This document shows, in pieces, positions 22,715 through 35,700 of a DNA stretch of 64,000 nt. The stretch covers positions 3,458,670 to 3,522,669 of the forward strand of contig OX246747.1 in NCBI GenBank assembly GCA_945910005.1, written 5' to 3'. The notes under the pieces are model-generated. The model worked only from the letters and a program-made list of their open reading frames with translations. It was not told the DNA's origin and searched no databases. Made by a program: the position numbers and the translations under genes. The stretch's first letter is position 1. Each line of letters begins with the position of its first letter. The stretch is from Isoperla grammatica (taxonomy: Eukaryota; Arthropoda; Insecta; Plecoptera; Perlodidae).

Positions 22715-23830
22715 GACCGTCCTGAAGAGTTTCCAAGGCAGTGAAATGAAGGTGATATTGTTAACACGGACCCAACGTAATATCGTCCTGGCTGTGCTGT
22801 GAGGTGACCTCCTATGGCTCACACAACACTCGGTTGCTACGTTCGCGAAGGTTCAAGGATTCCTCGCGTCGTGGTAACGTACTGTCCAAACACAAAATGG
22901 AATATATTTATTCTTAATATGGAAAACAAATATTTTAAACCTCTCTTGATGAGAGATAAGTGGTAGGTTAGTTCACTTTGTTAATATAATATTCAAGGAG
23001 AAACAGAATACTTAGTGTAACAGTTGAGTGAACATACGTTAACGTAATAGAAAAGAGAATGGAAAATATATGTTGTGGGTTTTAGTAAACAGAAAAGCAG
23101 CTGCTCTCAAACCTCTGGCGTGCCATTGTGTCTATGCGTATTCGTCATCGATTCGTTGTTGGTTTCAAAGTAAAGTCGTTTCAAGGTGAAGTCTTTAGGT
23201 CCCGGGTACAATTCCCGCTCTAGGTCGAAGTTTTTTAAACTTTAATATTAATTCAATTACATCACGTCTTGACTTAGGTATAAGTAAACGGTGTTTGGAG
23301 CCATCCTAGCAAAGAAGCATTCAATAAATTCAAGGTTGTTTAAATTAGCCTTATTGATTCCGACATTTTTTCCGCAGGTGTTCACACTGTCCAATCACTG
23401 ATTCTTGTGTTTTATATTTGACATATAGATCTTTGATTGGTTATCGCTCACTCGTCGATGGTGTTTAAAGCCTAGAGTGTGGGTTTAGTAGCTTTAAATT
23501 AAAGTCACTCACTGAAAATCAGTTATGTGACTGAGTGGGTAGACTCTTAATATGAATGTATTGATTAATCTTACTTTCCAGTTTCGTTCAGTGTCGGCCC
23601 GGGTGCCTTTATAGTAACATTCCATTTGGGGACACATTAAAAATTGAACTGTCATTTCACAACAAGTTTCCTGTAAACCAATACTTGGGCTATGCTCGAC
23701 TCGTAATACTAAGCCAGTTCGTAGTAAGATCGTAACTTATTCAGAAATAACGGGTAAATGGTCGGTTTAATCCGAAGTTCCTTGTACAAGTGAGATCTCA
23801 AGTCACAGTTGAAAGTTAAAAGTTGGGCTG
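22715..23830 (-). other. 5' flank of OR copy A (likely promoter and 5' UTR)
   Basis: About 1.1 kb upstream of the predicted start, alignable with 54,685-55,800 upstream of copy B, for example AAAGCAGCTGCTCTCAAA, GTCCAATCACTGATTC and CCAATACTTGGGCTATGC. Conservation fits a shared regulatory region but is also expected from recent duplication. No TATA box or initiator could be assigned. Confidence 0.5.
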
Positions 23831-23839
23831 GGTTGCACA

Positions 23840-24115
23840 TAATATGACAGTGATTAATGGCGCACGACATGTATTAACACGTTCACATTTACTAACAATG
23901 TTTCACAAGGCACAGCACACATATTACATTAATATAACATATGAAAACACCACAAGTTTATATGGTGCCCAAAAGTGCACTACATGTATTAACACGTCTA
24001 CATTTACTAACATTGTTTCACAAGGCACAGCACATATATTACATTATTATAACATAGTACAATCATTACAAGTCTTAATGGTGACTAATGGAACACTACA
24101 TGTAATAACACGGTC
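23840..24115. repeat. 115-bp tandem repeat between copies A and B, about 2.5 copies
   Basis: Units marked by GCACTACATGTATTAACACG (23,858; 23,974; 24,090 in variant forms), spaced 116 bp, with TTTCACAAGGCACAGCACA inside. The same repeat lies upstream of copy B with four copies. Confidence 0.8.
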
Positions 24116-24124
24116 TCATTGCGC

Positions 24125-24555
24125 GATTGCCCGAAATGAACAGCGGCAACCGCAGTGTTGAAACCTCGTAGTGTCGAGTCACTTTACAATCCTGTCAAGT
24201 GTGTTCACCATATTGTCAGCAGTATTCATAAAGTCTCCCCCCCCCCCCCCCTACCTTCCCGTGAACACCTGAAATTGATTGAGTAAGAGTTTTATTACCC
24301 GAACTGAACAACGGCAACCGCAGTGTTGTAACCTCGTAGTGTCGAACCACTTTACATTCCTGTTATGTGTTCACCATATTGTAAGCAGTATTCATAAAGT
24401 CTCCCCCACCGTGAACATCTGAACTTGATTGTGAGTCGAGAGTCTTATTGCCCGAACTGAACAGCGGCAACCGCAGTGTTGAAACCTCGTAGTGTCGAGT
24501 CACTTAACCATCGTGCTTAGTGTGTTCACCATCTTGTAAGCAGTATTCATCAAGA
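24125..24555. repeat. 153-bp tandem repeat between copies A and B, three copies
   Basis: Three units starting at GCCCGAACTGAACAGCGG variants (24,129; 24,297; 24,450), with ACCTCGTAGTGTCGAGTCAC and GTAAGCAGTATTCATAAAGT. The first unit is lengthened by a C15 run near 24,237. Three copies of the same repeat lie between B and C. Confidence 0.88.
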
Positions 24556-24598
24556 AAAACACGACATCAGCAAGGGTAGTTTGTAAATATCTCATCAA

Positions 24599-24622
24599 AC
24601 GCGCACTTTATCGTATAGGCAC
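24599..24622. repeat. Remnant of the 51-bp satellite seed downstream of copy B
   Basis: ACGCGCACTTTATCGTATAG matches the ACGCGCATGTTATCGTATAC part of the 51-bp unit, and its left flank (TTGTAAATATCTCATCAA) matches the flank of the seed at 57,921. The E-box/CRE part is missing. Confidence 0.6.
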
Positions 24623-25703
24623 CGTGTGTTAGTACATACAGCGCTATATGTGGCCAAATTTAGCAACAAACTGCTGAAGATTTCATTCCGTGGTTGAAAA
24701 TAGTGCTGGATATTATTGTGGTATATCTTCTGTTTTTTTTGTGTGTTTGTTTTGTTTTTCATTGTTGATGTGTATTTATTTTGTTTCGTTGTTTTGTTTT
24801 GTGTTTTTGTTTTGGCTTTACTGTCTTGTTTTGTTTGTGTTTGTTGTGTGTTATTTGTTGTTGTACGTCTAAAACGAGTCCTGATGAGAATGGTAGCTTG
24901 CCCTTTTAAGATTTACTGATGGGATTTATAATCTGCACAGTAATTTTAAAAGCCGTATTTAATTAAACAATTTCCACAATTTCGCCTTTATCAACGTAGG
25001 AAGAACGACGCTGCTTCAGCAGGTTGTTGCGCGACTTTGCCACTTTTAGCGCTTCATTCGTTTTCACTAGCGCCATCAGTGGCCAATCACGGTGCCTATA
25101 CAATCAATATGGAGCATTGAAGTTAGGAAAGTTAGATTTGCACCGAACGCCATCTGAAACCTTGTAACAATGATCTACCCATCCCATCAACTGCCATTGT
25201 GACCTCCGGTATGGCCGCAATGCTCAGTTCGTGAATAGTGAATAGACCATAGTATACAAGAACTTATATTTCAACTATGCATTTAAAAACGTGCCCTTAA
25301 ATGTTCTTGAAATATTGAAGATTAAAAACCAAGAGGCCAGAACAATAAAGGTGCTGTCAATAAAATGTTTATGTACAAACAACCGTAAGGGTTCGCGCAC
25401 AAAGAAACCAAAGCTGGTAACCCGCTTAATGGTTACCAGCGCGAGAGAACATGTTATTTTATTGGGGAAATCGGAACGCCGGCAGGTTTAACCTGCTTCT
25501 ATTGTGCAAAGCTGCATTTAAAAGCATGGTTTAGTTGCCTCAAGACTATCTTACGAATGCTATTGTCACATGCGTGGGGCTCGTGGCCAATCAGCGATCG
25601 GTATTTGCGCGAACTGGTCTCGGGCTGTTCGCTGGTTTGCTACGAGCTCCTCGCCTCTGACGAAAGCATCCGTTAGGTGGTCTGGGATCAAGTATAATGA
25701 TTG
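24623..25703. other. Spacer 3' of OR copy B
   Basis: The segment 24,700-25,060 is specific to this spacer and includes a TTTTG-rich stretch. From 25,060 it aligns with the 3' flanks of copies A and C. A TTTATT at 25,458-25,463 gives AATAAA on the minus strand, about 240 bp beyond the copy B stop, and is a candidate poly(A) signal. Confidence 0.5.
25458..25463 (-). terminator. Candidate poly(A) signal of OR copy B
   Basis: AATAAA in gene orientation about 240 bp after the predicted stop. AT-rich DNA produces this hexamer by chance, so support is weak. Confidence 0.3.
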
Positions 25704-25943
25704 TTAAGCGCTGGGAACCAGTGCAGGTAACAGGTGTCCCTGTGTGCGCACCCTAACGGTGATCCCACTTCTGATGACGTCACTGACCTGAGCGAAGTTT
25801 TTGCGTGAAGGAGGGTCGAGCCCCGTGGGTTTCACCTCCAGAGGGACGTTGGCTTGGCTCATGATGACGAGCATGGACTTCTTGAAGCTCGGCGAAGCTC
25901 CGGTCCAGTCGCTGTTGTACATCGATACGCAGACAGCGGCGTG
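25704..25943 (-). CDS. OR copy B exon 6 (C-terminus, extended by stop loss)
   Basis: 240 nt, acceptor TTATCCAG/CAC at 25,944. It encodes HAAVCVSMYNSDW, SFKK, MSQANVP, TGLDPPSRKNF and TVRVRTQ. In copies A and C the next codon is TGA; here it is GGA, so the frame runs 11 residues further (GHLLPALVPSA) to a stop at 25,704-25,706. Confidence 0.85.
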   Translation of the reverse strand, partial: HAAVCVSMYNSDWTGASPSFKKSMLVIMSQANVPLEVKPTGLDPPSRKNFAQVSDVIRSGITVRVRTQGHLLPALVPSA

Positions 25944-26693
25944 CTGGATAAGTAAATACAATATTGAATCTATAATTCTTAAGCAGAGAGTTAGGTGTGT
26001 TTTAAGTAAAATAGTTTTATTGTAATTGGTTCTTTGTCTGTTTTAGATGATCGGTTTGTTGGTACGCCAGAGATCTACATTCAGTTTCCTGAATTTTCTT
26101 GATTCAGATTGATCTCTACTTCTTTATTGATTTTCTCGGATCAAGATTTTCAAAACAATCTGATTTTCAAGATTCTAAGAGAAGATAGAAGGCGTGTGTG
26201 GCTTCCCGGGTTGCTTTTACGTGTACTGTAACTTACGTTACGTGAATTAAAATTTTATGTTTCCCAGATTGCAGTTTCTGATTTTTTGCAATCTTAATTT
26301 TCGTTTAGCTGGGACTGTTAACAAATCAGTTTTTTATTTTTTATTTTTTATTTTCAATCTACTTTTTTGTCTTTCTTTTTTTTCTTTTTCTTCTTTTTTT
26401 ACTTTTATATATATAAATATTTTTATCCCTACGCTTTTTTCTTCATTTTCTTTTTTATTGTCATACTTTTTTTTTATTATTTTATTTATTTAATTTTAAT
26501 TTGATTTTATTTTATTTCATTTCTCAATTATTTTTTATTGTTCTTGATTTTTATTTTTTATAGTACGGTACTTTAATCTGTTTTTATTGTTTATAATTTC
26601 ATGATTATTAATTGTTTGCATAGCCTAGTTTTATTTAAGGTCCTCCTTTGCAAATCAATTTTTAAAAATGAATAGGATAGACAGTAAAATTAA

Positions 26694-26728
<35 letters not shown>

Positions 26729-29700
26729 ATACACTGAACTACAATCGTCGACATCGTATTCGTAATCGGGATCGCGATCGTACTGTTTCATGGTTCAGCC
26801 CTAGTCTGTGACGGCTCCCCCTCGCTTCTACTGAGCACCAATTCAGTTTTCTTCTCGTTTTCACAATTACTTCATTGTAGCAGGTTCTACCCCCATTCAT
26901 CTCCACACTTATTCCTTATATCACCCCAGCTCTCGGGCGTATGCGCTTTTACCTCTGTATTCCGTCATTTGCTCTAGAGGGCCCATCCCAAGAGAACGTT
27001 CCAGCAAATTTCAATCTTGAACTATTGCATATAGTAAGTAAGTAGTTTCGCAAGCCAAACCGTTAGTTGAACAACGCAAAAAGAAGCATATATTAAACTC
27101 TTTTCACAATTTCCGGGGTTTGATTGCAATCCTGATACCGACAATAATTTGTTTGTGAAGGGTTTAGCCTTATTTCATGTGTGTTGACCTGGCTGGCTTT
27201 AACCGTCATCACTGTGAACAAAACACGGAAACATGGAAAAAGTTGCGGGTTTGCTTATTGCAAGAAAATATATTTTGATGTCAATTGTAGCCATTTGGCC
27301 AAAATAATTAATAGAAAGACAGATACAAAGCCTAGGCCTAGGGCTAATCCATGTTCTTAGAAGTTACCTAAATAAACTGTTGCCAAGTATTTCGTCCGTC
27401 GAATATAGAGAGTTCCATTGAGGCCTAGTAGAATAAACAAAGTTTACGAGATGGTCTAGTGTCCTAGCTTCACATTACTATGGAGGTTAAAAAAAAACTT
27501 GGCTAGTGATGTGGTTTGGCTGACCTTGTCTAGCGTAGCAATTACCTGTCCTAGAAGCTGCCACTTGTTGAAATCGCAATGCACACGCAACTTGAATCAG
27601 TAGTGACAATGGTAATCGTCTACTTTCCCGTCCCAATCTGTCCATGATATGCAATTCGTGAACCATTACTAGGCCCTAGCGTCTCCTTTTCAATTTGAAT
27701 TATTCATTGATTGTTAAGCAGGAGAAGCGAGCGTCGCCATAAGACATTTATGGCATTTCGTTCTGTTTTAAATGTTTTTTTGAGGTCTGTCGATGGTGAT
27801 CGAACGGAAAGATTGATCAACTTGCCATTTGGACCATCCACAAGCGTCGATGTGGATTAAAAGTGTGTAGTTTTGTGACAAAACATTTGAAAAGTTCCAA
27901 TGGCACACCATATTTACTGTAGCATATTTTTTTGAAACAAAATGGCGGCAAAATGTGAGATAGCCATATTTTTTAAACATTTTTCCACACACGAGTGTTT
28001 TTATTTTATGGTGATCTGATAACTACTAACAAAGTTACACAAAAGTACCTTGACATTTTTTTTTCTAAAACACAGTAATTGCCAAATGTGAGGTGCCTTC
28101 TTTAAAATAAATGTTTGTACGGTCAAAATATACTCATTTTAACGCAATATGATAGGTATTAGAGGAAGAAATAACGTTTCTAATGCTGTCAATAGGTGTT
28201 AGTAACGTTGGCGGACCGCGTCAAAAACACTAGACGAAATGACAACGAAAAATCTTAGCAACGCACATTGCACAGCATTCAACAATGTCGGAAAGTATAA
28301 TAGCTATGGAAATTAGAAAAATGTTTGCAATGCGCCTTCTTATATTGTTGGTGATTGTTGTTTATATTAACTTTGAGAAGTTTGTAGATATGTACGCTAA
28401 CGCTTATCAACGCGTACCATAGAGCGTTTGCATAGTAGAGAATTCTATGTTGGGGGGGGGGGGGGGGGATGACATTCAATATCCCTCGAAATATCTTTTT
28501 GGACTTCGTTTTACTGGTAAATTTCCTTATCACAATGGAAACAAAGGTGAGCTTCGAGTCGTGACTCGAAAAAACAGACTTGACGTCGAGATTTTAACAG
28601 TGTATGTCAACCTTGGTTTGTTTTTGTTACTCAATTGTGGTGACTTCTACTCACTTGGTCCGAGATGAGTTGCATCATGTTGTTGGTCACCAGGTAGATT
28701 AGGGATATCAATATGGTGAAGGCCACTAGATTGCTGATGTTGAGTCCACTCTTTTCGCCAGGCTGTGAGAAAATATACCAAAATAATTTTACCCGGACAA
28801 AACAGGCTGTGAGTAAATAACCCAAAAAGAGATTTTACCCAGACAAAAAATGCTGTGACTAAATATAGATCAAAAAAAGATTATATCCGTATAAAATATG
28901 CTGTAAATAAATAAATCAACTTAAATAAGATTCTACCCGAAAAATGCATGCTGTGAGTAAATAGTTTAAAATAAGATTCTAAACGTACAAAACAAGTTGT
29001 GAGTAAATTGACAAAAAAAATCTATCCGGACAAAACATGTTGATTGATTGATTGATTGATATTTGGGCTTAACGTCTCATATTTTTGCAACGAGGCTAAT
29101 CGAGACAATGAGTGGGTGATATATGAAGATGAAGTAGGGGGCTGTTTGGAGGAAAGGGGCAAGTAGGAGGGCGCGTGATTGTGAGAAAAACAACCAAAAT
29201 TAAATTATACCCGGTTAAAACATGCTGTGAGTAAGTATACCAAAAAAAGGTTCTACCCGGACAATACATGCTGTGAGTAAATAAACCAAATTAAGGTTCT
29301 ACCCAGACAAAACGTGCTGTGAGTAAACAAACCAAAATAAGAATCTAACCGGACAACATTGCTGAAGTAAATGCAGAGAAGGTTCTACCCGGACAATACA
29401 TGTTGTGAGTAAATAGATCAAAGAAAGGTTGTACCCAAACAAAATAGGTTGTGAGAAAATAGACTAAAAAAAGATTCTACCTGGACAAAACATGCTGTGA
29501 TTGAATATATCAATGTGAGTTTCTACCCGGACAAAACATGATGTGAGTAAATAAAGAAAAATAAAGTTCTTCACAGACAAAACATGTTGTGAGTAATAAG
29601 ATGAAAAAAAAGTTCTACCCAAACAAAACAGATTGTTAGGAAGTGAACCAAAAATAGAATTTTCCCCGGACAAATCTTGCTGAAAGTAAATTTATCAAAA

Positions 29701-32700
29701 TAAGGTACAAACCCAGACAAAACATGATGCAAGTAAAAATATCAAAATATGGTACAAACCCGGACAAAAAATGCTGTGAGCAAATATATCTTAATCACTT
29801 TCTACCTGTGATAACATGCTGAAAGTAAAAAGACCAACACATATTCTACCCGGATAAAACATGCTGTATGTAAAAAGATAAAAAAAAAGTTCTACCCGAA
29901 CCAAACATGCTGTGATTAAATAGACCAAAGTAGGATTTTACATAAACAAAACAGGCTGTGAGTTAGTAAATCAAAAGAATATTCTACCCGGACGAAACCT
30001 GCTGTGAGTAAACAACCTAAAATAAGATTTTACCCGGACTATTTATTCTGTGAGAAAATATACCAAAATAAGATGATACCCGGACAAAACATGCTGCAAG
30101 TAAATAAACCGAAATAAGATTCTACCGGACAAAACATGCTGTTAGTAAACAGACCAAATAAGATTATATTGAATCAAAATATGTGTGAGTAAATAAAAAC
30201 ATCTTTATCCTAAGAACGTTTGGCTAAAAAAAGGTCACTTAGGATTTATAGAAAAGCGTTCGGACACGTTCTAAATATTCAAAATCAAGTAATGATGTCT
30301 GATGTCACTTGCAAACCCGGCATGCGTTGCAATGCTACTGTAAAAAATGAAGTGATTATGTTTTAGTTATGTTTATTGAAGTGCTTTTTGAAACACAACA
30401 TTTTTTTTCGTCTGGTGGTACACATAGGGTGCTGTGTTGGGAAGAGGGAAGGGGGGTGTTGTACTCATTCATAAACCTTCGCGGGCGTGCGCACAATAAC
30501 TCACCAAAGTTTTATTGCAATCGAATGAATAATAATAGAACGCATTATTGCCTGTTGGTGGCTCAGTGAGAGGAAGGTGGTGATGGAAGTTGGGATGGGT
30601 GGGGAGGTGGGGGGGGGGGGGGGGGGGGTTGTCTTTTCATTTAGAAACCTTGGCGGGCGTGCATACACTAACTCAACAAAATTGAAGCGCATTCGGCTAA
30701 ATGCTTTCGAAAAGCTTTATTGCATGTTGGTGTCTCAGTGGGGGTGGGGTTTGGGGAGAAGGCGGTTGTTATCTTTTAGAAACCTAACCGGGCGTGCCTA
30801 CACTAACTCAACAAAATTTTACCGCAGTCGGATGACTTGTGTAGGAATGATTATGAAAAGCATTATTGCATATTGGTGTCTCAGTGGGTATGGGGGTTTG
30901 TGCGGGGATTTGGTTATTAGTCTGAAACCTTAGCGGGCGTGCATACACTTACTCACCAAAATTTTACCGCAGTCGGATGAATGGTTAAGGTTAGCATTAT
31001 TGCATATTGGTGTCTCAGTGGTGGCGTGGGAAAGGGTGGAGGGGGGGGGTGGTTGGGTTCAGGGTGGTTATCATCAAGAAACCATCGCGGGCGTGCACAC
31101 AAAAACTCACAAAAGTCTCATCTCAATCGGATAAATGTTGTAGAAATGTATAAAGCACATACTCACATAACTACATACACACGTACACACATACACACAA
31201 ACATGCGTTTTTATATTGTTGTATGGTGGAATGTATTTTGAATACATTCCTAATACATAATCTGCACATATTTAATAAAAATGGTCCGTGTGAAAAGTAC
31301 CCTTGCTGGGAGAGGTTTATGTAATACCGCCATCTCTCCTACCCCGTTCCTATAACACTAGTGTACCGGTACGTACCTTGGTCACATACAAAACTGTTAC
31401 TCCCAACATCACAGTATTCACTACAAGCAGCACCATGAATGCAATGTTAGTAAAATCCGCCCAAAGACACATGTATCTGTAAACGTCAAACACATTGATG
31501 TTTTTTTATAAAAATAACAGTGCCAAATGTTATGTTATATATAACGTGAGCGCAGAACAAAAGTCTGTTACTCCGTTTTCGTAGTTCTGAGCAAACTCTG
31601 TGAAGTTTAGAGTGCCACTTGGTGACTTTTAGCAGACAATATCAATTTTATTTAAGGATTGGGTATAGCATACGTTTTATAACTTTGATATTTTAAAACA
31701 CCTTACTTGTTCTTTACCTAGCAATATAAGCCTTTGTTTACCATAATCATTCGCTAAGTGATAATACATAAACGAACCATTTATTGGCAGTTTTGTGACG
31801 GCAAAAAATAACTAAGTGCACTTATAGTTACGTTTGCTTGTAAAAAAACATTAGAATGGAGTAAGTGAAGACATATAAGCCGTTGGTACACAAATCTGAG
31901 CAAAGACTGTATGTAGTGACATTTGGCACCTACTACAGAAGTCTTAACTCAGTTTCACTCAACATCTAGTTAGTGATTTAGTTGAACGCCGAACGGTGTA
32001 TTGTAAACCATGTTTATGTACTCTTGTATGTGTAACAATAAAATCAAATTAAAATTAAATGAACTGAATCTAGACCAAATTATACTATACAAAATTTAAC
32101 ACACACATTGCACAGCCATCACACTACACTACATGACATTACCTGAGCAGTTTAACGTGGAGATGAATAGCATTGGTTAGAATATCCTGCATTTCCTTGT
32201 GTAGTTCTGTAATTGTTAGTCCTTCTTGCTCGGACAATACTGTACCATAGAAGTCTTGAGAAACATCCTCTATTGGCATTTGATCTCTTCCACAGCTAGA
32301 GCCAGCATCACCTGCTCCATACAGAGTGCTCACCAATGCCAAGTCATGAACCCTGCTTGCACTGAGAGCAGCTGGTGCAGCTCTGAGCTGACCACCTCGC
32401 AGTGCACACCCTAGTGGCATTTCATCTCTTCCACAGCTAGAGCCAGCATTACCTGATTCATACAGAGTGCTCACCAATGTCAGGTCATCAACCCTGCTTG
32501 CACTGAGAGCAGCTGGTGCAGCTCTGAGCTGACCACCTCGCAGTGCACACCCTAGTGGCATTTCATCTCTTCCACAGCTAGAGCCAGGATCACCTGCTCC
32601 ATACAGAGTGCTCACCAATGCCAGGTCATCAACCCTGCTTGCACTGAGAGCAGCTGGTGCAGCTCCGAGCTGACCACCTTGCAGTGCACACTCTAGTGGC

Positions 32701-35700
32701 ACTTCATCTCTTCCACAGCTAGAGCCAGCATTACCTGCTCCATACAGAGTGCTCACCAATGCCAGGTTATCAACCCTGCTTGCACTGAGAGCAGCTGGTG
32801 CAGCTCTGAGCTGACCACCTAGCAGTGCACACCCTAGTGGCATTTCACCTCTTCCACAGCTAGAGCCAGCATCACCTGCTCCATACAGAGTGCTCACCAA
32901 TGCCAAGTCGTCAACCCTGCTTGCACTGAGAGCAGCTGGTGCAGCTCCGAGCTGACCACCTCGCAGTGCCGGGCGAGGCGTATCAACCTGTTCGCTGTGT
33001 TCGCACTCGATGTTCACAACCGTCTCCTTTGCCAGACGAACAGACTCCTTCAGCTTCCTCGCCTTTATCCTCTTTATTGAAATAGGACGAATGTTTTCGA
33101 GTGTATTGTTGAGTATTTTAAAGTTTGACCTTGGCAAGATCATTGATGTCACTATTGCAAAAAGCATTGTCCATGCAAAGAAGTAACCAGAATTAGTTTG
33201 AATGCATCGGGCAAACAGAGTTATTTCAAAAGCCGGTGACGTCGAAGTGTTCCAGGGATACCACTCCCTGGATAAAGAGAAGCACAATAGTAAGACCTGT
33301 ATTAAACCTACCGTGGCACCAATACAACTCCGTCGGCTAAGCCTCGAACCCCCGGTCTCTAGAGACGACGGACCGTTAGATGTACTGGGGCGTAGCTCCA
33401 AGGCTGGTTCTCACAACACTGGGATCGGGATATACTTATTCAGGAAGTTAAGGTCTTAGAATGATAAGATGGCTTCAAAAAAAAATAAACACTATTTATT
33501 GAATGGTGCTATGCGCTGGCAAATTTTACCGCTAGGTAACGCCAATAAATCATTGCCATAAATATTTTTTCAAGGTCTTTCTGATACCGGTGAAGTATTT
33601 GGAAAGCTAGACGCGCAGATCTAGATGCAATCTGAATAAATAAATGAAATAAATAAATAGATTCGTATTTATAGAGTCTACCCACTCAGTAACAATACTG
33701 ATTTTCAGTAGGGGACTTCAATTTTACGCGACCAAACCAACCCTGTAGGCTCCGAACACCATCGGCGAATGACCGATAAGCATTTAAAGATCTTTATTTG
33801 AATTTCAAAAACCTGAATCATTGTTTGTACAGTGCGAACAACTTCGTACAGATGCCAGAATCAACAAGGCCAATACAGAGCAACTTTGAACATATTGAGT
33901 ACTTCGTTGCTAATAAAGCTCCACAGTCACCGTGTAACTTATTCCCAATATAAGAAGTGATGGAATTGAATCCATATAAGAAGTTCTAACCCTTTGACTG
34001 AACGGGGTTTGACCCCAGGTCCGTCTGCATTGGAACCATTAATGCAAGACTACACATACGAGCCACCTGTATCAAGTATATATTGGCTCGTTCACAAGAC
34101 AGTGATAGAGCGCAAGAGCTAGGGACATGGCCCTATAAATATATATAATAGTATGTAATGCCACGTTAAGGTCAAGCTTAGCCTTTAGAGCCCCCAAGAA
34201 TGCTGTAATAGAATGGAAGCGTGAAAGGTTATATAGCTACAAACGTGGCACGCTTTCAACCGAACTTTGCTCAAACAGCGCAATTACTCATTGATTCTAC
34301 GTGGCGGAGTCATGGTGAGTTTGTTTTTGGGGAATCCGGGTCTTCTGGCTCTAACTTACACAACCTGACGGTATCTGTAGTACCCTTGGAGTCCCAGTGG
34401 CTAACCCTTACCCCGTGATGCATTTCGACTCCTCAGTCCATGTCCATGATCTCCTTCTTCCCTCGTTCTTCCCACCGTTCCACATCGGTACAGGTCTATC
34501 TCTTCTTCCGTTCCATGACTAAATACCCCCAATTACACACGTGGACCCTAGCACCTAGACTTTCCTACGTCATACATCAGTCACCCCCCCTCTGCCCTAC
34601 GCTGACAAAATCAAGTCACAGATTACCATTGAGACCACTTGGTTTGACCTCCTTGCGTAAAAATCAAGAATGAGTAAGGACCAGGCTTTACCGACCACAT
34701 CAAATAATAACCATCTAAAACCGATTTCAGCATATTTTACGCCACGATTGCTTTTATTATTATTATGAATGGTTTACTCTTGCCACCATCAAATAAAAAT
34801 ACAACAAGCTGGCCTGAGAATAGTCCTGCATGGCTCATAGCTTGCGGTGACAACAGATATAAAGAAAAAACATAATGTCACCGTAAAGTATCCAAAAAAT
34901 AATACAAATCAAAAATGTGATAATGAACAAGAACTAACTTTGGCTCGACGATATGTACATAAGACATCAGTTATTCCAGAATTTACGCCATTATCTCCTA
35001 AAATTAACTTTTCACCTACCTGACAGGAAATCTTCTTTCTGGTAATAAAATTGAACTGAAGAAAAGTGTCATTCCGATGGAAATTGCTACCATTAACGGT
35101 AGTTGAAAGTACTTAACTAAATTTTTACATAATGTACGCGTTGTGTGGTATATTTCCCTCTGCTCCTTGTTGTCCAACAGTCCTGGCTCTAGCATCACAT
35201 CCATCTGAGCAAAGAGACTGTTGATCGCTTTAGGCCTGAAGAACACTGTGCATCCAATCGTCAAAGGCATCCCTTCAATGATGATGGTGGAAAAAATTGC
35301 AACAACATCGATGGTGTCATTTTTGCATAAGTACATTGCTGTAGGGTATAAAAAAAACACATTTGTAGCTAAAGTAACTAACAAGAACCAAGGGTTGCAT
35401 TGCCGGAATAATCGCAGGGCCAGACGGAGGGAGCGATGCTTGACGAGCAGGTGAGCAAACCGGGGGCTGAAGTACTTGAGGTACAACTCGAGGCCGGGCT
35501 CGGCGTCATCCTGCCAGAAACCTGCAAACGAAAGTAAACGGTAAAATAGGCTGTTTCTTCTCCTCTCCTTCTCTCCTCTCTCCTCTCCTTCTCTCCTTCT
35601 CTCCTTCTCTCCTCTCCTTCTCTCCTTCTCTCCTTCTCTCCTTCTCTCCTTCTCTCCTCTCCTTCTCTCCTTCTCTCCTTCTCTCCTCTCCTTCTCTCCT

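Larger units (their letters stand above)
25944..28654 (-). other. Intron 5 of OR copy B
   Basis: 2.7 kb. Next to the exon 6 acceptor lies an AT-rich insertion (25,960-26,735). The remainder aligns with introns of A and C and includes the insertion shared with A (about 27,720-28,430) and a G18 run at 28,453. Confidence 0.7.
28763..31376 (-). other. Intron 4 of OR copy B
   Basis: 2.6 kb, made almost wholly of two tandem arrays: the 46-bp repeat (28,763-30,200) and a roughly 150-bp repeat (30,410-31,135), followed by a CA-rich stretch near 31,160-31,205. Confidence 0.8.
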
